Shown piece by piece: positions 1-5,130 of a stretch of DNA of 5,130 bases (positions are counted from its first letter, which is position 1; each line of letters begins with the position of its first letter). A model generated the notes under the pieces. The model had not been told where the DNA came from. It ran no database searches and saw only the letters and a list, made by a program, of their open reading frames with translations. Origin of the DNA: Nitrospina sp. (lineage in GTDB: Bacteria > Nitrospinota > Nitrospinia > Nitrospinales > VA-1); NCBI GenBank assembly GCA_003545625.1, contig DODH01000088.1, positions 2,520 to 7,649 of the forward strand. The letters are read 5' to 3'. A program made the translations under genes and the position numbers.

Positions 1-279
1 GCAGATGATGACGATAATGAGGAAACAGCTCTGGTGGAAAGCGAATCTGAAGGAGAGCCTGAGGAGCCACAACCCAAATTCAAGCTTTTTATCTGTGACC
101 GGAGCAACTCACGCATTGTTGTCTGGAACGAACTTCCTTATCCGAAAGAAGAAGAGAAGGAGGAGGATGAGTTTGAAGAACTCAGGGTCGATGACGAAAA
201 CTTGTTGATCGGTGATGAAGAAGACGACGATGATCTTGAAGAGGAAGAAACACCGACCGGAGAACTGCCCTCAGTCTGA
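1..279 (+). CDS. C-terminal end of a very acidic NHL/beta-propeller-like protein (5' end outside window)
   Basis: The reading frame is open from the first base and ends at TGA 277-279, giving 92 visible residues; the true start lies upstream. Residues 26-45 hold one blade-like segment, KFKLFICDRSNSRIVVWNEL. It matches the NHL pattern of a hydrophobic strand, then D-x-x-N-x-R-I/V, then a VWN strand. A later LLIGDEED may be a remnant of the 'lvlGQ' strand that ends such blades. The rest is low-complexity: about 38 of 92 residues are Asp or Glu against seven Lys/Arg, with acidic runs before and after the blade. NHL propellers usually bind proteins or ligands, and many are exported, but no signal peptide can be judged here. 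The gene converges on the - strand genes. The in-frame ATG at 34 would split the acidic region and is unlikely to be the start. Family assignment rests on one blade. Confidence 0.72.
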   Translation, partial: ADDDDNEETALVESESEGEPEEPQPKFKLFICDRSNSRIVVWNELPYPKEEEKEEDEFEELRVDDENLLIGDEEDDDDLEEEETPTGELPSV

Positions 280-346
280 CCAAACCTACCACCCACGCAT
301 ATTGTAGTTTTAAATCCCCCGGCCCCTTCTACGAAGAGGGTCGGGG
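280..346. other. Convergent intergenic gap
   Basis: These 67 bases separate the stop of the + strand acidic protein from the stop of the - strand radical SAM gene. The only structure I see is the hairpin at 317-346. No promoter or small ORF is convincing here. Confidence 0.6.
317..346. terminator. Shared hairpin terminator between convergent genes
   Basis: Arm 317-329 (CCCCGGCCCCTTC) pairs with 333-346 (GAAGAGGGTCGGGG) across a TAC loop. The stem is 13 pairs with one G-U pair and one bulged A at 337. It abuts the TGA (347-349) of the - strand gene and starts 37 bases after the + strand stop. Being a hairpin, it can fold in RNA from either strand. Neither side has a clean U-tract: the - strand transcript continues GATTTAAAAC, and the + strand one TCAATTGC. 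It may therefore be a weak or non-canonical intrinsic terminator, or a 3'-end stabilising structure. Confidence 0.6.
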
Positions 347-1360
347 TCAATTGCAATAGGGGGGAATACCTTCCTCCACCAACTTTCCAGCGTTGCCGGT
401 TTTAATATTCTCATGGTTATTGTGGATTCCTGATGCCAGTACTTTCATGGACCCTTCCATTTTTTCCATGATCTGTTCCGGGCTGTCATGGAGAACATTG
501 CCGAATTTTGGCTCGCATTTCAGGTTGCCGACATCGCAACAGGGTGTCATCTCTCCGTTTTGTTGAATCGTCATGATATCTATGGAACCGCGTGCGGCCG
601 GACAGCCAATTAAATATTTTTCGCGCGGAAACGGCAAGGAGGTCATTGCCCGGTAGCCGTTTTTGTCGATGTCGAATGCCGGTAACAGGCTGATGCCAAA
701 AATGAATTCCGGTTTGTTCGCAAATGCTTCGGTATCTCCCATAGAAACTGTGAAAAGTTTTTCGTCACAGTTAGGGTGTGTTTCTAGTAGGGTTGCGACT
801 TTTTCTGCATAGGACTGCAGGAGTTCTGTCACATGCGTATAACTTTTGTCTTTGAAAAAATTTAACAGCAGGTTTATTTGACTCTGCAAATCAGCCAGGG
901 ATTCATACACCACATTCACGATCAGTTTGTTCTGAAGTTTCAACATTTCTCCAAGAAAATATTTTTGCGACTCCTCCCAGGCAGTAGGGTAAAGAGTGAT
1001 GTCGACCCGACCGCCCAGTTGCATAATTTCCCGCAGTCTTTGCCAGCGTTTGGATTTTTCTGAAAGCATGTCCAAATTGGTGTGCAGGCAAACGTGTGGC
1101 GTGACGGTTTGGAACACCTTGCAGATCTCCACAATATCCGGGTTCTGCGATGCTTCGCCACCGGTCAGGTTGATCTCCTGCTGGGCCAGGGTATTGAGTA
1201 CCTCGACACTTTGGATTTTATCTGCCATCACCTTAGCCTGCTGTACACTCAGGTGCCATTCGGAGACAGGGTTCTCCATCAACGGTTCATAAACATGGCA
1301 GGAGACACATTCGTCACGGTTGTAACGGTTGCAACTGGTTTCGACAAAAATGCTGAGCAT
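347..1360 (-). CDS. Radical SAM enzyme with SPASM/twitch-like C-terminus and CX7CX2C cluster motif
   Basis: Residues are numbered from the ATG at 1358-1360 (337 aa). An N-terminal strand, MLSIFVETSCN, leads into C10-x7-C18-x2-C21, the position of the [4Fe-4S] cluster that cleaves S-adenosylmethionine. INLTGGEAS (GGE at 67-69) is the SAM-binding motif, and VCLHTNL follows as the next barrel strand. Near the C-terminus C253-x15-G269-x4-C274 matches the opening of a SPASM/twitch auxiliary cluster domain. C275, C282 and C336 follow, and a GNV turn is present, but the full seven-Cys SPASM set is not. Such enzymes often modify peptides or proteins; the substrate is unknown. The frame is also open to a TTG at 1385-1387 (346 aa), bounded by an in-frame TAG at 1403-1405. 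I prefer the ATG because GGAG lies 12 bases upstream of it, while the TTG has no Shine-Dalgarno site. The odd spacing between the first two cysteines is discussed in the findings. The gene is the last of the - strand run. Confidence 0.87.
   Translation of the reverse strand: MLSIFVETSCNRYNRDECVSCHVYEPLMENPVSEWHLSVQQAKVMADKIQSVEVLNTLAQQEINLTGGEASQNPDIVEICKVFQTVTPHVCLHTNLDMLSEKSKRWQRLREIMQLGGRVDITLYPTAWEESQKYFLGEMLKLQNKLIVNVVYESLADLQSQINLLLNFFKDKSYTHVTELLQSYAEKVATLLETHPNCDEKLFTVSMGDTEAFANKPEFIFGISLLPAFDIDKNGYRAMTSLPFPREKYLIGCPAARGSIDIMTIQQNGEMTPCCDVGNLKCEPKFGNVLHDSPEQIMEKMEGSMKVLASGIHNNHENIKTGNAGKLVEEGIPPYCN
1313..1330 (-). repeat. 9-base in-frame tandem duplication in the cluster-binding loop
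   Basis: On the - strand AACCGTTAC (1330-1322) is followed directly by AACCGTGAC (1321-1313), identical at 8 of 9 bases and in phase with the codons. The two copies encode Asn-Arg-Tyr and Asn-Arg-Asp. They sit between the first and second cysteines of the radical SAM cluster motif. Confidence 0.75.
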
Positions 1361-1387
1361 TGAGAAAAAAATCTCCAAAGTTTTCAA

Positions 1388-1434
1388 CTTGGTATTTCTA
1401 TGCTAGCAGATTTTTCTTTCCGGAAACCGGGATT
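1388..1434 (-). other. Short intergenic gap with palindromes, no clear promoter
   Basis: The gap follows the methyltransferase stop. It holds the perfect palindrome TTTCCGGAAA (1417-1426), the overlapping small inverted repeat CCGG-AAA-CCGG (1420-1430), and the palindrome TGCTAGCA (1401-1408). On the - strand the CCGG hairpin is followed by AAAGAAAAATC rather than U residues, so it is not a normal terminator. I see no convincing -35/-10 pair, so the downstream radical SAM gene is probably co-transcribed with the methyltransferase. Confidence 0.4.
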
Positions 1435-2823
1435 TTATGCGCTGAATTGAATATGAACGAATGAAACAGGGGGTGGTGGGGATTGAAAAGCGGACTGGAT
1501 ATCTTTTTCCCGGTAACCCAGTTTTCTTAGTGGTTTCAAGGCGGCTAGAACTTCTTCCCGAGTGACATAAGCTACAGTATCAGGAACACCCCGGCCGCTA
1601 AGGTTTTCAGCCAGCTTAGCGATTTGCTTTCTTTGTTTTTTAGGCGTTCCTTCCATGGCCGGGTAGTTTAGTTTTCCGGAGTAGGGGCTTCGATAAATGG
1701 TATTGAGAGCATGGAGTGTGCCGAGCATCAGAACATCCCTGTCCCATGGAGCCATGTTGGCTACCTGCGGATGGTTTTGCACCAGATCCACCAGGCTGAG
1801 GGCCGCTGACCCGAGGTCTTTTCCCACAAACTGGTTCTGGTATTCCCGAGTGATTTCCGTAAATCCGATAGACTGGCCAATATTTTCAAGCAGGGGAAAG
1901 TTCACCATGAACGTGTATTGTCCGCCGTATAAGTTGAAATAGGGCCTGCCTTCCTGATTAAGATCCTCGATCGTTTTCATGCCGTAGTCAAAACTGGTAT
2001 ATCCAAAATTCATTGGCCCAAGTAGTTCTTTGGCTTTTGCGATGGTTGAAAAAGCACCGGTATTGATAGGCATGGGAATTTCATCTTTAAAATTTTCAGC
2101 GTGAGCTTTCAAGGTTTCTGCAAAGGGCCAGTCATCCAGATCCACTCTTTGAAAATCCCGTTCCCAGTGAATGGTGTTGAGGAAGTCGGGATAACGAGAG
2201 AGATTTTGCAGATCTCTATCTTTAAATTGTTCCAGGAATTCGTCTTTTTCGGCAGGGAACGCACCGGCATCGAGAAAGGGGCACAGGTATTCCTCATAAT
2301 AGAGGCCCTGATGCATCAGCAGGACTTTGGTTGACAGGTCGTCCCAGATTTCATTGGAGATAATTTTTGCTACGGAGTGAGGCCGAAAGCAGTCCAAATG
2401 TTCGGCGTGAACGCGGACCGTGGAAAATTTCCCCGAGTGTTCCTGCAGACGGACATTGGCCCGCACACCTTTCAGAATTTCTTCAGATTCATCGCAGAGG
2501 ATGTAGTGGACAAATGGATAAACCTCGTTCACGCTATCTATTTCGCGTAGGTGGCTGAGAAAACACGCGGCCAGATTGCCATTGCCCACCCCCCACTCCT
2601 GCAGAGTCCAGATATTATTTTCAGGAGGATGGTTTCGGGCTTTGGCATAAAAATCATTGGCGAGCGCATGCGCCAGGCGATGGTCCAGGCTCACGTAGGT
2701 TTGAAAATGGTTGTGAATTTGCGGTCCCTTGATTCCATAAAAAATGGAATTGATATGGGTCTGCCAAAAATCGGAAGGTTTGAAATCCCCAAGCGCAATC
2801 AGGTTCTGGGGGGGATGGGTCAT
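1435..2823 (-). CDS. Divergent MidA/NDUFAF7-type (DUF185) SAM-dependent methyltransferase
   Basis: This 462-residue protein has the landmarks of the MidA/NDUFAF7 class I methyltransferase fold in order. A motif I glycine loop, LQEWGVGNGNLAA (74-86), compares with EiGpGxGxL in the family. An acidic strand end, YILCDESEEI (108-116), follows, then IISNEIWDDL (154-163) at the place of the family NE-x-x-DA-x-P motif. SFDYG (277-281) matches the DYG strand. YGGQYTFMVNFPLLENIG (299-316) resembles the family segment ending in V-D-F. Known members methylate an arginine of a complex I subunit (NDUFAF7 in mitochondria); no complex I gene is near, so the substrate here is open. The region after about residue 345 looks like an added C-terminal part, with a basic stretch PKKQRKQ (394-400) and an SPPPPPVS run near the end. 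The ATG at 2821-2823 lies 19 bases after the TPR gene stop and has no visible Shine-Dalgarno site, suggesting translational coupling. No membrane segment or signal peptide is seen. Confidence 0.8.
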   Translation of the reverse strand: MTHPPQNLIALGDFKPSDFWQTHINSIFYGIKGPQIHNHFQTYVSLDHRLAHALANDFYAKARNHPPENNIWTLQEWGVGNGNLAACFLSHLREIDSVNEVYPFVHYILCDESEEILKGVRANVRLQEHSGKFSTVRVHAEHLDCFRPHSVAKIISNEIWDDLSTKVLLMHQGLYYEEYLCPFLDAGAFPAEKDEFLEQFKDRDLQNLSRYPDFLNTIHWERDFQRVDLDDWPFAETLKAHAENFKDEIPMPINTGAFSTIAKAKELLGPMNFGYTSFDYGMKTIEDLNQEGRPYFNLYGGQYTFMVNFPLLENIGQSIGFTEITREYQNQFVGKDLGSAALSLVDLVQNHPQVANMAPWDRDVLMLGTLHALNTIYRSPYSGKLNYPAMEGTPKKQRKQIAKLAENLSGRGVPDTVAYVTREEVLAALKPLRKLGYREKDIQSAFQSPPPPVSFVHIQFSA

Positions 2824-2842
2824 TATGGAAGTTTATAAAAAA

Positions 2843-3961
2843 CTATTCTTCGTCTGCCAAAGATTCCATGCCAGGCGCATTTCCCTCCATGCTTCCACCG
2901 CCAGCGTATCCGCCGGTTTGGGAAACTCCACCCGGAATATTTGACGGGTTCTCTCCTTCTGTTGCGCCGGTCGCGGCAAGTGCGGGTCCTTCCATCAATG
3001 CTTCATACTTCCTGTAAGCGTTCTGCGAGTCTTCCATCAACCCGACCTCTTTATAACAATTATACAGGTTCAGCCAGGCTGCCGTGTCTTGCGAATTCAT
3101 GTCCACTGCCAATTTAAACTCTTTGAGGGCGGTTTCAGGCCGCCCCATATTAGCATAAAGGGTTCCCAGATTGGTGTGAGGCAACGAATAGTCCGGTGCC
3201 AGTTCGCTGGCTTTTTTGAATGCGCCGATGGCATCGTCCACCATACTGAGAACAGAATAGCAATTGCCCAGGTTGCAAAAAGCTTCCGGGTCCTTGTCGT
3301 CAATTTCCACTACGACCTGGGCGGCATCAATGGCTTCCTCATAGCGTTCAGCGTTAAAATAAGCGTTGGACAGTGCTGCACGGAGTTCCTTGTCTTCCGG
3401 GTTGAACATCAATACTTTTCTGAGTGAGATGATTGATTTGTCATAGAGTTTGAGCATGTCATAAGCTGCGGCAAGGTTGGCATAGGCCATCGTGTCTGTA
3501 GGATCCAGTTCAATAACTTTTTCAAAGGATTCCATTGCGCTTGAGAACATGTCCCGGAGCAAATAGAGGCCACCAAGATTAAAATGGACTTCTGCATCGT
3601 CGGGGGCCAGTTCGCGGGCCCGGTTCATTTCAATCAGGGCTTCTTCTTCATGATTGAACAGCACGTATGCAGTGCCAAGCAGTTTGTAGACGCGGGGATT
3701 TTTGGGGTTTTTGTTGCGCAGGGTTATGAGTTGTTTAATGGCTTCATCATAAGCGCAACCATCAATCATTAAGGTGGCCAGTTCCAGCAGAAGTTCCTGA
3801 TTGTCGGGGTCGGATTTTAACTCTTTACGTATCTGACGAGTCTTTTTAGAAATTGCCATCTCACGCTTGGTTTCTTCAGGATCGCGGACACCGAGCTCCT
3901 CAAAAATCTCCGGCTCGATTTTCATTGTGATCCAGTCTGTTGGTTTATCTGCCTGGCCCAT
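2843..3961 (-). CDS. TPR-repeat protein with glycine-rich acidic C-terminal tail
   Basis: This 372-residue protein has a charged N-terminal region (1-55) followed by about eight tetratricopeptide repeats of 34 residues, spanning roughly 57-325. The helix signatures recur: LGTAYVLFNHEEEALIEMNR, NLGGLYLLRDMFSSAMESFE, NLAAAYDMLKLYDKSI, NLGNCYSVLSMVDDAIGAFK and NLGTLYANMGRPETALKEFK. Repeats end in the usual P-x-D/N or similar turns. TPR arrays form superhelical scaffolds that bind other proteins, so a partner-binding or assembly role beside the enzymes encoded next to it is reasonable, but that is inference. After residue 326 the sequence becomes low-complexity, rich in Gly, Ser, Ala and Glu, with GGYAGGGSMEG and a terminal SLADEE. 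No signal peptide or membrane segment is visible, so it is probably cytoplasmic. The ATG at 3959-3961 has a good upstream ribosome site and a promoter-like sequence farther upstream. A later ATG at codon 13 is less well placed. Confidence 0.9.
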   Translation of the reverse strand: MGQADKPTDWITMKIEPEIFEELGVRDPEETKREMAISKKTRQIRKELKSDPDNQELLLELATLMIDGCAYDEAIKQLITLRNKNPKNPRVYKLLGTAYVLFNHEEEALIEMNRARELAPDDAEVHFNLGGLYLLRDMFSSAMESFEKVIELDPTDTMAYANLAAAYDMLKLYDKSIISLRKVLMFNPEDKELRAALSNAYFNAERYEEAIDAAQVVVEIDDKDPEAFCNLGNCYSVLSMVDDAIGAFKKASELAPDYSLPHTNLGTLYANMGRPETALKEFKLAVDMNSQDTAAWLNLYNCYKEVGLMEDSQNAYRKYEALMEGPALAATGATEGENPSNIPGGVSQTGGYAGGGSMEGNAPGMESLADEE

Positions 3962-3971
3962 ATCAGGATTA

Positions 3972-3979
3972 CCCTCTCT
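3972..3979 (-). promoter_or_regulatory. Ribosome binding site of the TPR gene
   Basis: On the - strand AGAGAGGG lies 10 bases before the ATG at 3961. The purine-rich GAGGG core supports this start over the in-frame ATG 12 codons later. Confidence 0.65.
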
Positions 3980-4023
3980 AAAAGGTTTGCGATTCAGTTT
4001 GTTGTTCTTTTACGGTGCCTCAA

Positions 4024-4053
4024 ATTCTAGGTGATTGCCCCCCCGCCTGTCAA
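4024..4053 (-). promoter_or_regulatory. Sigma70-type promoter for the TPR-methyltransferase-radical SAM genes
   Basis: Reading the - strand, TTGACA (4053-4048) is a perfect -35 hexamer. It is followed by an 18-base spacer and TAGAAT (4029-4024), which matches five of six bases of TATAAT. A start site would fall near 4017, giving a leader of about 55 bases before the TPR ATG. The spacer contains a run of seven G on this strand. The promoter is in the only sizeable gap of the - strand run, which fits its being the start of a transcription unit. Confidence 0.6.
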
Positions 4054-4055
4054 CT

Positions 4056-4112
4056 GCTAGCCACAGGGGCAACTGGCAGGAACTCTTTCAGCCGAGAGGA
4101 GTTGGCTAGCCA
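4056..4112. repeat. Direct repeat GCTAGCCA upstream of the TPR promoter
   Basis: GCTAGCCA occurs at 4056-4063 and again at 4105-4112, 49 bases apart. The second copy lies within the perfect palindrome TGGCTAGCCA (4103-4112). Because the GCTAGC core is palindromic, the copies can also pair as a long-range stem. The first copy lies two bases upstream of the -35 hexamer, a position where a regulator could act. Function is inferred only from position. Confidence 0.45.
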
Positions 4113-4119
4113 GCGAAAG

Positions 4120-5130
4120 TTATTGCTCATTGCCACCGGCCGCTTGGCCGGCCATGTTGAGGATTTCTTCTTTACCGAAGTGGTCGAGGTAAAGCAGGAA
4201 GTGCTCGCGCGAAAGATAATTCCAGATTTTGCGGGAGGGAAAGGTTTCGTCTATCACTGTGTCGAAATGTTCGTAGACGTCCAACACTTCTTTCCGATCC
4301 ATTCCTGCTTTTATATCGAAATCGAACACAATAGCCATATCCCGGTCGGGATCGTGAAGGATGCGATCAATTTTGTATTTGCCCGGATTATGGTAGATGG
4401 CGGAATCCTTTTCCAGCGCGAAAATGGACTGGCCTACAGAATGGATAGTACCGGTACCGGTTTGCGAGTTTTCCACGGTAAAGCGAATGGTGTCTTCCGC
4501 TTCCTCGCGCTCTTCAGTGGGAAACCCGAAAAACAGGTAGAGATGGTTCCAGATGCCGGCAGCGGAACTGTTTTTCAGCACACTCCTTTCTGTGTTCTGA
4601 TCGCAACCCTTGTCGATGATGGAAAGAATACGGTCGTTGGCGCTTTCCAGCCCGAAAAACAGCATGAGAAATCCCGCCCGGTAAACGTCTTCAAACAATT
4701 CGGGAGATTCTTTATCCCCCGATTCGAACTTGAGCATTCCCAGTGAACGCATTTCCACGCCCCTTTTCAAGATTTCCTTAGACATGCGGTTGAAAGCATT
4801 TGGGGAAATGGCTTCATCGGAGAATGTGAAATATTTAGTTTTATATTTTTTGGAGAGATGGTCCAGTTCTTCCGCAACCCGAGCTTCATTTGCTTTACGG
4901 TAATAGGAGTCATAGATAAAACTATGCGTGCAGAAAGTACATTTCCCCCAATAACAGCCCCGGCTGGACATATAGGGTAAAACAGGATAAGGCATCAAAT
5001 ATTTTTTCAGCGGCAACTGGTCAAAGGTAGGGCAAACCAACTGCTCATAAGGCAGGGCTTCTACTTTTGGGTTGTGAACAATGCCTTTTTCTCCCTTACC
5101 ATTTTCGCCCTTGCCGTCCTTTTCGCCATC
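4120..5130 (-). CDS. Radical SAM protein of the B12-binding type, C-terminal part (5' end outside window)
   Basis: The frame is open to the window edge, so 336 residues are visible and the N-terminus is missing; the TTG at 5038-5040 is internal, not a start. Numbering is from the edge. Residues 1-16 are a Gly/Lys/Glu low-complexity stretch. LPLKKYLMPYPVLPYMSSRG (about 39-58) leads into C59-YWGK-C64-TF-C67, the [4Fe-4S] cluster motif with CX4CX2C spacing. The SRGCYWGKCTFC style is typical of radical SAM proteins that carry an N-terminal cobalamin-binding domain, so that domain may lie just outside; this is inference. FTFSDE (101-106) and FFGLES (158-163) are later barrel strands, and FFGFPTEEREE (200-210) matches the common GFP-x-E-x-x-E segment. 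Family members act as methyltransferases or other C-C or C-S bond-forming enzymes; the substrate here is not identifiable. The stop TAA (4120-4122) precedes the promoter-bearing gap. The extent of the upstream operon is unknown. Confidence 0.85.
   Translation of the reverse strand, partial: DGEKDGKGENGKGEKGIVHNPKVEALPYEQLVCPTFDQLPLKKYLMPYPVLPYMSSRGCYWGKCTFCTHSFIYDSYYRKANEARVAEELDHLSKKYKTKYFTFSDEAISPNAFNRMSKEILKRGVEMRSLGMLKFESGDKESPELFEDVYRAGFLMLFFGLESANDRILSIIDKGCDQNTERSVLKNSSAAGIWNHLYLFFGFPTEEREEAEDTIRFTVENSQTGTGTIHSVGQSIFALEKDSAIYHNPGKYKIDRILHDPDRDMAIVFDFDIKAGMDRKEVLDVYEHFDTVIDETFPSRKIWNYLSREHFLLYLDHFGKEEILNMAGQAAGGNEQ
5083..5130 (-). repeat. Gly-Lys-Glu low-complexity repeat before the radical SAM domain
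   Basis: The - strand encodes D-G-E-K-D-G, then K-G-E-N-G (5112-5098) and K-G-E-K-G (5097-5083), an imperfect 15-base repeat in phase with the reading frame. It continues off the window, so the number of units is unknown. It probably forms a flexible linker ahead of the radical SAM barrel. Confidence 0.6.

Larger units (their letters stand above)
3962..4119 (-). other. 158-base intergenic region between the two - strand gene blocks
   Basis: The region holds the promoter, the ribosome site and the GCTAGCCA repeats listed separately. A weak hairpin, AACTC...GAGTT on the - strand (about 4102-4081), lies just after the upstream radical SAM stop but has internal mismatches and no U-tract. I find no ATG-started small ORF on the - strand here. 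Confidence 0.5.

Noticed and set aside
138..356. A 72-codon - strand ORF rich in serine
   Set aside because: Its serine run is the complement of the acidic GAA/GAT codons of the + strand gene, and it overlaps both the hairpin and the radical SAM stop.
1385..1387. TTG as the start of the first radical SAM gene
   Set aside because: It is possible, but no Shine-Dalgarno site precedes it, whereas the ATG at 1360 has GGAG upstream and begins exactly at the first barrel strand.
1420..1430. CCGG-AAA-CCGG inverted repeat as a terminator after the methyltransferase
   Set aside because: The stem is only four pairs and is followed by A residues on the transcribed strand, not U residues.
3089..3427. 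A 112-codon + strand ORF inside the TPR gene
   Set aside because: It is antisense to well-formed TPR repeats and has no domain of its own.
3962..4119. A small precursor-peptide gene in the largest gap
   Set aside because: No ATG-started reading frame is present on the - strand there, and the space is used by a promoter and leader.
4015..4746. A 243-codon + strand ORF in the gap and opposite the radical SAM gene
   Set aside because: It is mostly antisense to a gene with clear radical SAM motifs, its own protein shows no recognisable domain, and it runs over the promoter region of the TPR gene.
5038..5040. TTG as the start codon of the right-hand radical SAM gene
   Set aside because: The frame stays open for 30 more codons to the window edge and the residues around the TTG fit the family segment before the cluster motif, so the gene starts outside the window.

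Overview
The window looks like a protein-dense piece of a Gram-negative-like bacterial chromosome of roughly balanced base composition. A short 3' gene end on the + strand (1-279) faces a run of four genes on the - strand (5130 down to 347). There are no tRNA or rRNA genes, insertion sequences, phage genes or CRISPR repeats. The taxon cannot be fixed from the sequence. Radical SAM enzymes, a TPR protein and an NHL-type propeller protein together are common in deltaproteobacterial and Nitrospinota-like genomes, but that is only a weak guess.

Layout from left to right: (1) 1-279 +, the C-terminus of a very acidic protein with one recognisable NHL/beta-propeller blade. (2) 317-346, a strong GC-rich hairpin between the convergent genes. 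(3) 347-1360 -, a radical SAM enzyme with an auxiliary-cluster-like (SPASM/twitch) C-terminus and an unusual CX7CX2C cluster motif. (4) 1435-2823 -, a divergent SAM-dependent methyltransferase of the MidA/NDUFAF7 (DUF185) fold. (5) 2843-3961 -, a protein of about eight TPRs with a Gly-rich acidic tail. (6) 3962-4119, a 158-base gap with a good sigma70-type promoter for the TPR gene, a Shine-Dalgarno site and a repeated GCTAGCCA element. (7) 4120-5130 -, the C-terminal part of a radical SAM protein of the B12-binding type, still open at the window edge.

The TPR, methyltransferase and CX7CX2C radical SAM genes lie 19 and about 50-75 bases apart and probably form one transcription unit from the promoter near 4024-4053. 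The cobalamin-type radical SAM gene lies upstream in the same direction. Two radical SAM enzymes, a class I methyltransferase and a TPR scaffold make a plausible protein- or metabolite-modification module, but the substrate is unknown. The most specific oddity is the cluster-binding loop of the first radical SAM enzyme. Its extra residues coincide with an in-frame 9-base tandem duplication.
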